From Antrodiella citrinella (Eukaryota > Basidiomycota > Agaricomycetes > Polyporales > Steccherinaceae), in NCBI GenBank assembly GCA_004802725.1, contig SGPM01000179.1, positions 1-53,986 of the forward strand: a stretch of DNA of 53,986 bases, given 5' to 3'. The notes beneath the pieces were generated by a model. That model was not told where the DNA came from and did no database searches. It worked only from the letters and a program-made list of their open reading frames with translations. Below are positions 42,622-53,986 of this stretch, one piece after another; the first letter of the stretch is position 1; the number at the start of each line of letters is the position of its first letter. Made by a program: the position numbers and the translations under genes.

Positions 42622-45097
42622 ATGGCTCGTGCAACCCGTGCATCAGCCCAGCAGGAAAAAGACAATCCTCCGGAGTCAGCGCCTCAATCCCGCAAAGCTG
42701 CAGCTTCCAAAAAGCGCAAGCGCACTTCGTTTCCAGACGGCGACGACCAACCCGCCAACAAACATCTACGCACCGACGACGACATCAAGGAAGAGGACGC
42801 CTCGCCCGAACCCGACGACGGCCCAATATCAACGTCTTCGTCCTCCTCGCTCCAGCTACCAAGCAGTGGAGATGTGCCCATTCAGTCCGAATATGCGGAG
42901 AAGATACTTGAGATCCTGGAAGTGTACGTTCACTCTTTTTGTTCCTCTTTACACGTCTACTTAACTCCACGTCAGCGTCGATACACAGGGATTGCTAGAC
43001 AGGGTCTTCCCACTTCCCACAGAACAAGAAGATACAAAGTCTTCAAGCTCTTCTTCCGGACCTTCGTCAAGTTCTCGGACATACTCGTTCCGAGCTCTTT
43101 TGAAAGAACCTGAGCAACATCCCTTGCGGGTGCTTCGTGTATGTCCTTCCGTCCCACATATGACTCCTCCCGCATTCTCAATTTGCACACACAGTCCGCT
43201 GTACAACACCTGTTCCCCATATCCTCGCATCCCCGTTCTCGTCCGTCTGCCACCGCAGCCGAACAACTTCGCTTTTGTAACCTCGCTTTGTCCCTCCTTG
43301 ACCAGGCGTCCCTCCAATCCGCACCCATCCCCCTGGACGTCGAAAGTCTCATTGCAGCACTTTCCACAGACACTTCAGACGAACAAACATCCTCGGAGAC
43401 ACCGTTACGGAAACGAAAGTACGCCTTGGTACAGAAGCTGTCGAGTGGTGATTGGTGGACGTCAACAAACACGATCTTCCCCCCCGTCTCCGAAGATGGC
43501 AAAGAAGTTACCGACCTGCACACAGCGCATGCGGACCTCGTCGCCGTTTTCCCTACGCCCTCCTCAGCCGGTCTGAACCACGGAAAGACTCTGGCTGCGT
43601 ACGCGCAGAAGACGACCGCCACTCCCGATGCTCGTTACCTCAGTCAACCACGACAAGTGTGCAGCGGGAAGTTTCTAGACTACGGACCTTGGGCCAGTTT
43701 CGCGCCTACGTTTGACCAAACTGGGATGGAGATTGGGAGGACTACGATGGGAGAGGTGATCTTTCAGCAGGAGAGGAAAAGACGGTTGCGGGCTATGCAA
43801 GATCGTGTACGAACGAAGCAGATCTCGGTACGGGCAGCTCAGGTTCGGATGGGGCAGTCAGAGATCTCGGCCGACCCGTCCGGCAGCGCAAGCCCAGATG
43901 TGCAAATCATCGACGGACCGTCAAGCGATGAAGCTGATAGCAAAGTAGACTCGCTTGAAGGTTTGCTATCCTCGGATCAGGTTGCTGCTATCAAATCGAC
44001 TCTGGAAAGTTTGGAACTGGAAGGTGCCGTTGAGGAGCTACTGACGCGAAATGCCAATGCGTTGGAGAAGTTGGAAGAGCTTCAGTCGGAGAGGTTGCTG
44101 AACAAACCAGGCCCAGTGACGACAGATTCTGAAGAATGGGAGACTGGTACGCCGATTTCTTTTACGTCGACGCATACATACTGAGTTCGTCACTCTAGCT
44201 CAAATCATTCTGGAGTCGCTATCAGTATTGGCGTCGCTCAGGCCAAGACTACCAGGCGATTCAGAGCATCCACCACTGGTGCCTACGGCTTCTGCATTAC
44301 GCAAACTACACCGTACGTTGCCTGTGGGAGATGCAGGAGGTTGGTACGGCACTTTGCCGCCTGCAAGGGCTAAAGCACTACGGGATGACACCACCGTTCG
44401 CGTGAAACCTGGTGTACCCGTACCCGCACCTGCCGTACCTGTCGCAACGCCTGCACCTCCAGCTGCGACACCGGTGGCGCCAAGGGTCGCCACACCTGTT
44501 GCTCCTGCCCAACAACAACAACAACAACCTGGCAACTATTCTTACACCTACCCCCAACCGCAGTACCGCGGTGGCTATGGCACCTACGCCCCGACCACCC
44601 ACTCAACCACGAGCCAGTTTTATACGCAGGCCTACCAGCAACCGCACCAGCAAGGCTCCGCGCATTATCCAAATGCGCAGTACAACGCCTCGGGCCAGCA
44701 GCAGTACTACTCTGCGGGATGGTACAATTACCAACCCCCTGCCTCGGCTCAAGCCAGTGCAGCCGGAGGTTCATCAGGGCGGGGGACGCCGCAACCAGCG
44801 ACGACAGCGACCAATCCAGGGGCGTACACCTTCTACAACGGCTCGCAGTCGCAAGCGCAACGCGCGGTAGCCAACACCGTGTTGTCGGCGGGCGCGAGCA
44901 AGCCGGGTGCGTGGAGCGCTGCTGCTGTCGCTGCTGCGAGTCCACACGTCGCACCGACGCTACCAACGCTGCCGCCGCATCTTCGGGGCGGTAGTGCGCA
45001 GCCTGCTCCTGCCGCAGGAGGGGCACCGGCGGCGGTGGTGGGTGGGTATCCGGCGTATTATGCAAATGCGCAGACGAGTAGTACGCCATTGCGGTAG
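42622..45097 (+). CDS. Unknown 771-aa protein, nuclear-looking, Gln/Pro/Tyr-rich tail
   Basis: Exons 42622-42923, 42976-43138, 43195-44146 and 44199-45097 join with clean phases (introns 52, 56 and 52 nt). The N-terminus carries a basic, NLS-like KAAASKKRKRTSFPDG and an acidic linker. A folded-looking middle (about residues 155-520) includes LRKRKYALVQKLSSGDWWTS, FLDYGPWASFAPTFDQTG, then the charged helix FQQERKRRLRAMQDRVRT. Coiled stretches follow at SLEGLLSSDQVAAIKSTLES and EELLTRNANALEKLEELQSE. The last 240 residues are low complexity: QQQQQQPGNYSYTYPQPQ and Tyr/Gln/Ala/Gly repeats. The layout resembles a chromatin or transcription cofactor, but I recognise no named domain. Confidence 0.85.
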
Positions 45098-45767
45098 ATA
45101 GGATGGGGTTGACGCACGGATCGCTTTTCGGGCTGTTGTGATGATGGATGGTTTTTATTGTATTTGTTAGTGTAGTAGTCCATTATAGACGCAAGCATAA
45201 TTTTCGCATTGTCCTTCAACTTCCAAGTCATGTCCTTCGTGTCGATGTCGTCAAATCAAGTTTGCATTCCGTGTACAACAACCTAAACACGACATAAAAG
45301 ATATTGAATGCTGCCTAGACTCTCAAATCCACGGATCTGCACAAGTACAAGTCGCAGAGAGAGAGCTGACATTTCCCAGCATCCCGGACCATCCTCCTTT
45401 TTCAAAAAGAAGTCAAATCCTCTTCATCTAACGAGCAAAACCACCTTCTCACAGCCTTGGGCCCCGACGAACGAAGCCCTTCGGAGAAGGAAAGTACCTG
45501 AAGCCGGCCTCAAAGAACTGTCGGGATGAAAGTTTAGAGCCAGCGAGGTGGGACAGAGTGACTCGTCGTTAGAAGGAAAAAAGCCAAAGGGGAGAAAGGG
45601 TGTTTTATAGGTGGAGGAGAGCCGGGAGTTGCCGGGAGAGCTGCATTCGGTCGAGTATTGATTTACAGGAAGAGGTGTAGAATACACTTTATGTGCGTAT
45701 GAAGCTATGGATTACTGGTAGATGAAGCATAGTTGACGACTCGAAGAACGCGCAACACCGAGCCTGC
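45098..45767. other. Convergent intergenic region, nothing recognised
   Basis: Separates the unknown plus-strand gene from TPR gene A on the minus strand. Short open frames only; I tested it by eye for tRNA A- and B-box motifs and saw none. Confidence 0.45.
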
Positions 45768-48098
45768 TCACTTACGCCACGACGCCGGCCGCTGCGACTT
45801 CAGCCCGGTCGGTATATACTCCGTATCTAACGTCATCTCACCCGACGACACGCACCCACGCAAGCCTGCCTCGGTTTCGCGGCAAGCCTGGTACGCCGTG
45901 TTCCCCGACTTCTTCGTCAAGGCGGAGTTTTGCCAGACTTTCATCGCGTGCGGGAGCGCGAGGCGGACTTTCTCCAAAATGGGAAGTGTGACGCGGAGAG
46001 GCGTGCCGCAGAGAAAGTAGTTTTGGGCGGCGCAGTTGAGGAACCCTATGGCGAGATATAAGAGTGTGCAGTGCAACGGTGAGGGGGCGTGTAGACGACT
46101 TACAGAGGTACATTTCGTCATCTTGAGGGTACCCATTCGCAGCCTCGAGGTAAGCGTCTGCGGCTTTCTTCCAATGTGTCTTGAGGGCCTCGATGTCGTC
46201 CGACCCCTGGAGTCGCAACCGCGTCGCGTGCTGAACGTGGTAGTAGCCCAACACACTGATAACGCGTCCATCAACAAATAAACAAATGTTGAGGGCAATA
46301 AGGTGGATCTTACGAAAGAGTTCGACCTAGAAGGATTGAGGACAAAGACAGTATGAAACCTGGATCTGCAGACGAAAATGGCACTTGTTCAGCGTTCACG
46401 AGCTCCGTGAGGAGACCCTGCGCCTCCTTGTACAACTTTTCTATTGAATGCTTGTATGATTCTCTGATACAAGCCTATATCATTGTTTTCAGTACTTCGA
46501 ATTAATCCCTGTTCGAGTATAAGACTGACCTTCATGTAAGAATCAATGTACAGACTGTTGATGGCTCGAGCAGTGTGACCGACAAATATGAACCCCTTGT
46601 CCTCTTGTGGGACGTCTTTCCACTCCTCCATCCCCCAGCGAACAAGTTGGAGAGCGCGACCGATATATTCGAGTCCGAGGTCACGGTCTCCACTGATGAA
46701 GGGTTCCATGAATCCGAGCACGATCAATGAACTGCATCATAGCCTGCAGTCAAAATTCCTGTTGAGCGCAGGAAAAGTCAAACGTACTGAATAGTCGTGG
46801 TTATAGCGAGACGAGTAGCTTCCCATCCTTGGGTGAGTTGCCTCTCAACGGCTTCGGCTTTGATTTGCTCCACCGGGACGTCGGACGACCAAGCATTGAC
46901 TTGTTGTTCCTCAAACAGTACTAGAAGACATGGATCTTCAATATTCTGTTGAAACGTCCAACTCTGCATTCATACCGTACCTTGTTTTGAATACAGTTCC
47001 AAGAAGTTCCCCTCCGCTGCCAAGTGGGAAATACGATCGTCTCTCAAGAGCGCGGTTGCCAGGTTATCCAAAGCCTTTGAGATGAAATTAAACTTTGCAG
47101 TTAACGTAGCAACAAGATGCGGACATACCCCTGGGATACCGATGATTGCTGCACCCACATCTGGGCCTAGTGGTACCATTTTCAAAGCCTTCATTTTGGT
47201 CACACCGTCATCCCAATCCTGCAAAGTTTCGATCAATGGATGAGGTCACCAGTATCATGAGTCTGCTTTACCTTCCATGCTCCACCGATAACCCATACCT
47301 ATGGGGCAATGTTTAAGGATGTCAGAGTATGAAACGAGCAGAAAAGACTCACGCTGCTCTGATAACCCTGTACGCCCTTGCTACGGAAATCCTCCTCCAG
47401 TGCGAGAGCCCGATACCATGGAGCTTGTCCAGCGCTGATTTTGATCTGTGGACGATTCAAAGTCGGCGGTGGCGGGACTTTGGCCTCAAGGACCTCACGA
47501 AGCCTTGTTCTCGCGAGTTCCCAGTCGGCTTTGTACTGCTCCTTCTGTTTCGCTTCCGCCGGCGTGAGGTTCTCTACGGGCATGGCATTTATGGCCCGCT
47601 GCCAACTGCCTACGCAGTTCTGCTCGTTCCCGGGCAGGTGCTGCAATTCACCCTGTTAAACATTGTGCGAGGCGATTGAAGGCTAGAAACTCACAGCTTC
47701 TGCAGCAGCCAACCTTGCCCAACCTTTTGCATACCCAGCATCTATCTCTGTCGCCTGAAACGCGTCCGAATGAGTGTCATAAACAGAACACAGGCGACAC
47801 GTATGTTCGGCAACAAATTACCCTTTTGGCATCAGATGCCGCGTCCTTATATCTAGATAAAAAGTCAATCAATACGCAATCTTGGCAGATGCACAAGGGC
47901 TCGTTGACACGAAGATCCCACTCACTTTTTTAGGAATTGAGAACATGCCGCACGATCTGCGTACAAGACAGCGCTGTTCTCGTCCGCTTTGATGGCCTCG
48001 GAGTACTTGGCACGCGCCGCCTGATATTTCTTCGCGACAAATAACGCGTTTCCTTCTTCTTTGAAGCGAGCAGCGAGGGATTTGGTGTCGGTGGGCAT
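45768..48098 (-). CDS. TPR protein, paralogue A of a three-gene cluster
   Basis: The N-terminus MPTDTKSLAARFKEEGNALF begins a TPR block (FVAKKYQAARAKYSEAIKAD, then SAVLYADRAACSQF). It resembles the Hsp90/Hsp70-binding TPRs of Sgt2/Sti1-type cochaperones. After introns the rest of the protein follows the plan of paralogues B and C: LPGNEQNCVGSW, APWYRALALEEDF, ALDNLATALLRDDRI, LGLEYIGRALQLVRWGMEEW, GYYHVQHATRLR, then FLNCAAQNYFLCGTPLRVTLP and KVWQNSALT. It has about twelve small exons; individual junctions near 47925, 47644 and 46290 were checked and keep phase. It is the most diverged copy, with a longer linker at KVPPPPTLNRPQ. An ATG 12 nt further upstream (48110) is also possible. The long C-terminal region is of unknown function. 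Confidence 0.82.
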
Positions 48099-48640
48099 AT
48101 TCGGGGTCAAGGTAACGCGCTGGAGAGGTCGGAGAGGTTACGGTTTAGTCATGACTTTGCGGGATGACCCAAATTTCAATTTCAAACGATGCACTTAAAT
48201 CTACGATCTAATAACGACACTGAAGGCCTGACCACTGACCGGCAGTTGCAGGTAGACCGTAGACCATACCCATGATCTTGGAAAACAAAAAGCAGGTGTG
48301 TGTCAAGAAGATTGCATTCACAACATGCACAAGCTGTCCAAACGCGGGGCTCAGCGATCACTGTGGTACGGATCGGGGTTTGCCTTCGGCTCTATGCATC
48401 GTTTCGTTGGTTAAACTTGCTTTCGTCAATTCCTCCGACGTTCCTCAACCTCGAGGCGTCCAAATTGCCTTTAGCTCAGAGTTTCTCATACCATTTGGCA
48501 CGCGATCATTATGTACGCAAGCGTGTCGCTTGCAGACAGGCAGGGGCTGCAGGGCATATATAGAATCGTCGCACTTTGGCCGAAACTCCCGGGTCCTCTT
48601 CTTGCCACTCAACTGAATCCACAGAACAGTCGTCTCAAGG
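48099..48640. other. Divergent promoter region of TPR genes A and B
   Basis: Head-to-head spacer of about 540 nt between paralogues A and B. A TATATA box at about 48556-48562 lies roughly 80 nt before the start of gene B. Confidence 0.55.
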
Positions 48641-50884
48641 ATGTCTGCGTCAGGAGCCAACGACAACACTCTCGCCGTTCAACTGAAAGAGGCGGGAAAT
48701 GCGTTGTTCGTCGCGAAGAAATACCAAGCAGCGTACAAGAAATATTCGGAAGCCATCAATGCTGACGGAAACAGCGCTGTGCTGTACGCCAATCGCGCTG
48801 CCTGTTCTCAATTCCTGAAAAAGTAAGTGATGACTCTGACATGTCTTTATTGTGCTTACTTACTGAATCAATCTTTGCAAGATTCCTGGACGCTGCATCG
48901 GACGCGAAGAAGGTCAGTACTTACAAACCATGAACTACGAGAACGGTACTCACCATTTTAGTAGGCGACAGAGATAGACGGCGCATACTCGAAAGCATGG
49001 GCCAGATTAGCCGCTGCTCATGGCGTGGGTGTGTCACTGCTACCCAACATTTGTGTGATGCTCATGACGATGTCTGATTTACCAGAGTCTTGGGAACAAT
49101 CAGAGCTGCGTAGACACTTGGCAAAAGGCTCTTCAAGCCTTGCCAATCGAGAACCTCACTGCAGCTGAGTTGAAGCAAAAAGAAACATATGAATTGGAGC
49201 TGAAGAGCGCGAAGAGCAAGCTTCACACAGTCCAAAACACTGTTCTTCGAGGTACTTCAGTGAAGAGTGGCCAGGCACCATGGCAGCTTGCTATCCAATT
49301 GGAAGATGATCTCTTGAGTAGAGGCCCGGACGCCTTCAAAAGCAGTGTAGGCTATTTTGTGAACGCATTGTGAATTACTGACGAATCCTTCTCAGGCTAT
49401 GGTAATAGCTGGTGCGTATGGGGTAAGCTGGATCTGCGCTCTAGCTATCTCGATATTTGTGCTCATAAACCGAACCCTTGCAGGACTGGCAAGACGGTGA
49501 GAAGAAAATGAGAATGCAGAGAGTCTTGCAAAGCCCGCAAGGTCCGATGATGATGGGATTCACTGGCGTAAGTACTGTCATTGTCAGCTGGAAGGAGGTA
49601 TGCTGAGATCCCTGCAGGCATTGGAGTTGTTCACGAACGCGATTCTGAGGGACGATCGTATCTTCCACATGTCGTCCGCAGATTGGCTGGATATGTACAA
49701 CAAGCAAGGTATGTCGCATACGCCCGATGATCACTCACACAAGAGCGGTAGTAACATTTCGTTTAGTTATGATTGAGGCGCAGCAAGTCGACGCTTGGGT
49801 AGATCTTGGACCAAAACAAATGATGATTGAAGCTGTCAAGCGGCAACGCGCTCAAGGATGGGAGATAACGCGTCCCGCTTTGACCGTAACTATTCGGTGT
49901 GTTACGCTATGATTGTTTTGACGTTCATATCATCTCATCGCGAGACTACTACAGCTCGTGGATTATGCGTGGCTTCATGGAACAGACCATGCTGCAAAGG
50001 AATGAAATTGGAGTGGAATTCATCGGCCGCGCTCTTGAAGTCCTTCGATGGGGCGTAGAAAAATGGAAAGACGTGCCTCAAGAACAAAAGGGAGCTATCT
50101 TCGTCATCACATTCATACGTGGCGTGCATAGCATCTATCTCGAGACATACATGAAAGTGAATATGACATTTTCTCTCGTGACACTGTATCTCGGACGCTC
50201 ACCTCGACCACAGGCCCATCTGTCACAACCACGAAAGTTCTCGCTAGAGACGTTGTTCAAGGAGGCGAAGGACCTTCTGGATAGTCTTGACGTTCCTGTA
50301 ATACCCAATGAGGATCCCGGATTCATTATGTCGTTCAACATGTACCCCAAAGGACGCGCTTTCTCGTAAGTCTCGTATGTTGCTTTTGTTATTGATATCT
50401 TACGAGTCTCGAAACAGGATGATCGGCTTCTACCATGTCCAGAAAGTGACTCAATTGTTCGCCCAGAAGGGCGACATTCCGGCTCTACTTACACATCGAC
50501 GTGCTGCTGCTGACGCGTACCTCCAAGCCTCGCAATGTTACCCCGAGGACGACGAGATGCATATCTGTGAGCATCACACTCTACCTTCTACAAACCGCTC
50601 ACAATATCATTCCAGGGTTCTTAAAATGCGCTTTCGAGAGCTACTGCTTATGTTCTACACCTCTTACTGTAACCCTTCCTCTCATGGAGAAGATCCGTCT
50701 GGCATTTCCAAACGTCATGAAGATCTGGCAAAGTTCGGCGTTGTCGTTACAAGGCGGTAGCATAGTATACCAGAAGACCATGGCCACAGAGACTGTTTGT
50801 CGTGAGCGTCTCGCGGCTGGCAAGTTGACCATGGACTCGTGTTTCGTACCGGACGAATTGAAGAGTCAGATGCCGCTGTGGTGA
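48641..50884 (+). CDS. TPR protein, paralogue B of a three-gene cluster
   Basis: Twelve exons all keep phase and give 545 aa: 48641-48822, 48882-48912, 48965-49024, 49086-49346, 49396-49422, 49484-49567, 49618-49708, 49767-49896, 49955-50156, 50214-50365, 50418-50566 and 50616-50884. The TPR block occupies about residues 9-95 (KEAGNALFVAKKYQAAYKKY, VLYANRAACSQFLKKF, AYSKAWARLAAAH). Later conserved parts shared with A and C are SGQAPWQLAIQLEDDLLS, AILRDDRIFHMS, VEFIGRALEVLRWGVEKWKD, FIRGVHSIYLETYMK, MIGFYHVQKVTQLF and TPLTVTLPLMEKIRLAFPN. All-helical, likely a TPR solenoid scaffold; partner unknown. The frame is intact, so it is probably functional. Confidence 0.9.
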
Positions 50885-51311
50885 AGGACATAGGTGATTC
50901 TACACGCGTTGGCCGTCTGCATCTATGTACGCTGGCTTTTCTCTATAATACACTTGGATTTGGGGAAGCTGCAGCTTCTGTCATGCACCCAAATCATGTT
51001 CTCCGGCTACGCACTTATTATCGCAAACACCTCACCCAAAACTTTAGATTGAGATACGGTACAAACGGCCATGGACTTCGAATACTAGTGGAACTAGCCT
51101 ATACATAGCTCGTCCTGTCCGATCTGACTACTCTGAGCTCCAGAGTCAAAACGTCCGTCCGTTCGAGCAGAAACAATGGCTCTACATTTCTAAGATACGG
51201 ACTAGATTAGATAACAAGAATTTCGCTAATTCAATCCCGATTACACTTCTCGTACATGCATACCCTCGAGTCGTCCCCTTTGAGTGAAATCGCATGGTTC
51301 GATGAGCACAT
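50885..51311. other. Convergent intergenic region between TPR genes B and C
   Basis: Tail-to-tail spacer between paralogues B (plus) and C (minus). No gene or obvious inverted repeat is visible that would explain the inversion. Confidence 0.45.
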
Positions 51312-53631
51312 TCAGTGGCGAAGATCATCGTACGTCGGCAATTGACTGATCAGGCCATCCGGTAGATAATCGGAGTCCATCGTCAATTTGTTGTCCTCGA
51401 GACCCTCCCGACAGATCTGCTCTGTGTCGATGGCAGTCTGGTAAGTGTCACCACTTTGCACAGACAACGCTGAGTTCCGCCATATCTTCATGACGTTTGG
51501 GTACGCCACACGAATCCTCTCCAGGAGAGGCAGTGTCACGCTGAGAGGTGTTCCCGCCAGGAAGTAGTTTTGGCAAGCGCAAGTCAAAAACCCTAAGATG
51601 AAGTGAGTGGCGAGGATCAAAGGGACAGAACGCAAAGCTCACAGATGTGCATTTCATCGTCCGGAGGGTAAGAATTCGCAGCTTTGACGTAGGCATCCGC
51701 CGCCTCGCGCCAGTGTGTGAACAGAACCTTAACGTCATCGATCTTCTGCGTAAATAAGCGCTTCGCTTTTTGAACGTTGTAGAAGCCAATCATGCTATGA
51801 AGACATATCAGACATTGTGGTCAACGTCATTCCAGCAACCAACTTACGCAAAAGCACGTCCCCTAAGGTATGCAGTGAACGACAGAAAGAAACCAGGTTC
51901 TGCGATAGGTATTTCAATGACTTCGAAATCTGCGAGGAGATCCTGCGCTTCCTTGAGCAAGGTCTCTAATGAGAATTTTCCTGGTTGCGACATGGTAGCC
52001 TATTTATAACGGTCAGTCTCTACGGTGGTACAGTGTTTCGGAATGATTGGGATGTCACTCACCTTCATATAAGTCTCCAGGTAGAGACTGTGCACTCCAC
52101 GAATGAATGAGTTGACGAAGATAGCTCCCTTTTGTTCTTCAGGGACATCTTTCCACTCGTTCAGGCCCCATCGCAGGACTTCGAGGGCACGACCGATGAA
52201 CTCCACGCCAACGTCATGATTCTGCCGGATGGTCTGCTCCATGAATCCGCGCATGATCCATAACCTGTGGTCCCGAATGTGTAAGTAAGAAGGAACACCT
52301 TGAGAGATCATATACAAAACATGACTGTACCGTATAGTAGTACTGAGAGCGGGACGGACAGCATTCCATCCCTGAGTATGTTGTCGCTTGACAGCTTCAA
52401 CGATCACTTGCTTCGGCCCAATGTCTACCCAAGCACCGACTTGCTGTGCTTCGATTGAGACTAAGTATGCAAGTCCTCAGGTCTTCTTGCTATACAGTTG
52501 TGTGATACCAAGATGATGCAACGCACCTTGCTTATTATACATGTCTGTCCATCTCGAGTCCGACATGTGGAAGATACGGTCGTCTCTTAGAATGGCATTT
52601 GTGAGAGACGCGATCGCCTGTGGATTGTGTCAGGGCGACGGTGATTAGCTTGGGATATGGGAACTTACACCAGTCCATCCCGACATCATCGACATACCCT
52701 GAGGACTTCGCGTGACCTTCTGCATCTTCATTTTCTTTTCGCCATCTTGCCAATCCTAACGACGCGATCTCGTCAATATCTATGTAACAGACGGGACTCT
52801 GAGCAACCCTACCCTATACGCGCCAGCAATCACAAAAGCCTGAAGGGAATCGTCAGTGCACGAACCAATTAGAAAGAGAAATACACCTACACTGCTCTGG
52901 AAGCTCTCATTGGGCCTACTCGAAATATCGTCTTCCATAGCAATAGCGCATTGCCACGGTGTCTGTCCGTCCTTCGTCACGATGATTGTAGGACTGGTAG
53001 TCTGAGTCTTGAGGAGCTTGCTTTGCGCGGTCTTCAATTCCGATTCATATTCTCCCTTCTGTCGCAGTTCTACTGCGGTAAGGTTCTCGATGGGTAAGGC
53101 TAAAAGAGCTTTTTTCCAGCTGTCTACGCAGCTCTGGTCATTCCCGAGACGCTATGAAGCCGAATTTCGTCGTCATAGCGTGTTTAGACACGGTAGATAG
53201 AGGTGAACATACGCTCTGAGCAGCAGCTAATCTGGCCCATGCTTTCGGATACGTGCCATCTACCTCTGTTGCCTGATAAACATGAACAGCATGCTTAGGC
53301 TAATGTTTGGCTAAATAATAAGGGTGCTTCATACCTTTTTTGCATCGGACGCAGCATCCAAAAATCTGGCAGAAATGGTGAAATTCGCAGCAGTAAAGGT
53401 CAGCCTGAGGGGCCATATGCTGACGGACGTCGACCTTGACCTGCTTGGTACTTACTTTCGAAGATTTTGCGAGCAGGCAGCGCGATTGGCATACAAGATA
53501 GCGCTGTTGTCGTCAAGTCGGATGGCCTCAGAATACTTGTTGTACGCCGCCTGATACTTCTTAGCAGCGAAAAACGTGTTTCCCGTGTTTTTCAGTTGCG
53601 CAGCCAACGTCTTGTTGTCAGAATCGGACAT
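51312..53631 (-). CDS. TPR protein, paralogue C of a three-gene cluster
   Basis: The start is the ATG at 53631 (MSDSDNKTLAAQLKNTGNTF), parallel to gene B's MSASGANDNTLAVQLKEAGN. The TPR block follows (AAKKYQAAYNKYSEAI, ILYANRAACSQNLRK, DAASDAKK, AWARLAAA). The same segments as in B recur in the same order: LPIENLTAVELRQK, AILRDDRIFHMSDS, VDIGPKQVIVEAVKRQ, GVEFIGRALEVLRWGLNEW, FIRGVHSLYLETYMK, MIGFYNVQKAKRLF, TPLSVTLPLLERIRVAYPN and a distinct end LISQLPTYDDLRH. It is visibly closer to B than to A. I followed the frame through most of the roughly twelve exons without finding a stop, but did not verify every junction. Confidence 0.85.
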
Positions 53632-53986
53632 TGCAATTGATATCTGTCAGTAAGATCAGCGCTCAGCGCTCAGCAGGGAAAGCCTGAAGACCGTTGTTAG
53701 ATACGATGGTGTAGAAGTTTTACTGGGAGATCCTAGCGACTGTCTGTTTTCTGAGCGTACGTGCAGTTTGACTCCCGAGGCACGAGGGAGTCCAAACTAA
53801 TGCTTACTAAGCGATGTCCGAAAGCGGCAGAACGCGTCTTGGACGCGCTCTTTCGAGTTTTCGTGTATCGAGTTCCCTCACTCTCCATCGTCCTCTCATC
53901 CGCCTTAGATCTTTTCTCGTCCCAGCCCACCATCCCAGCGTTTTAGTGGTGGTGAGTCGTGCTCGTTACGGCTTGCTTTCACTTCA
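53632..53986. other. Upstream region of TPR gene C, to window edge
   Basis: Presumed promoter of gene C. Overlapping short frames on both strands (about 60 codons) have no support. A neighbouring gene may begin beyond the window. Confidence 0.4.

Noticed and set aside
42972..43622. 216-codon minus-strand open frame
   Set aside because: Opposite well-phased exons 2 and 3 of the unknown 771-aa gene; no family signature.
44370..45089. 239-codon minus-strand open frame
   Set aside because: Antisense to the repetitive Gln/Ala/Gly-coding tail; long frames are expected opposite such GC-rich repeats.
45098..45767. tRNA or other small RNA gene in the spacer
   Set aside because: No A-box/B-box pair or cloverleaf-like complementarity was found by eye here or in the other spacers.

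Overview
This window is nuclear DNA of a filamentous basidiomycete, almost certainly an Agaricomycete. Genes are dense and on both strands. Nearly all are cut by GT-AG introns of about 48-65 nt with CTRAY-type branch points. The gene content includes families typical of mushrooms: a DUF6533 membrane protein, a laminarinase-type GH16, and a long DDE transposase of the mushroom type. I rebuilt the exon structures by hand from frame, splice sites and remembered family sequence; no alignment was run.

Layout. 1-2000: 31-bp tandem repeats, then a DDE transposase gene. 2546-6747 (+): lipoyl(octanoyl)transferase, a secreted GH16 glucanase carrying a one-base frameshift at its catalytic site, and an NAD(P)-binding reductase. 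6.7-10.5 kb is poor in recognisable genes except for the 3' end of an unknown spliced gene on the minus strand. 10.5-15.7 kb (-): ATP11, MDV1 and an unknown protein. 16.1-19.1 kb (+): p23/Sba1 co-chaperone and a DUF6533 protein. 19.4-23.0 kb (-): an unknown, probably mitochondrial protein, a SAM-dependent methyltransferase and a HAD phosphatase. 23.6-24.8 kb (+): homoserine kinase. 24.9-36.3 kb (-): cytoplasmic dynein heavy chain in 21 exons. 36.7-39.4 kb: Sm E (+), PEX10 (-) and MGR2 (+). 39.9-42.4 kb (-): a disordered unknown protein and mitoribosomal mL43. 42.6-45.1 kb (+): a large unknown protein with a low-complexity Gln/Pro/Tyr-rich tail. 45.8-53.6 kb: three paralogous TPR genes in alternating orientation.

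Most genes are housekeeping. Products that act in mitochondria are frequent: octanoyltransferase, Atp11, Mdv1, Mgr2, mL43 and one unknown protein with a presequence. They are interleaved with other genes, so I see no operon-like functional cluster.

Most notable observations: (1) the dynein gene encodes the whole motor but lacks about the first thousand residues of tail, and an intact snRNP gene sits where the tail should be; (2) MGR2 needs a 4-nt micro-exon; (3) the GH16 gene is one nucleotide out of frame exactly at its catalytic glutamate codon; (4) the TPR triplet looks like a local, inverting gene-family expansion.
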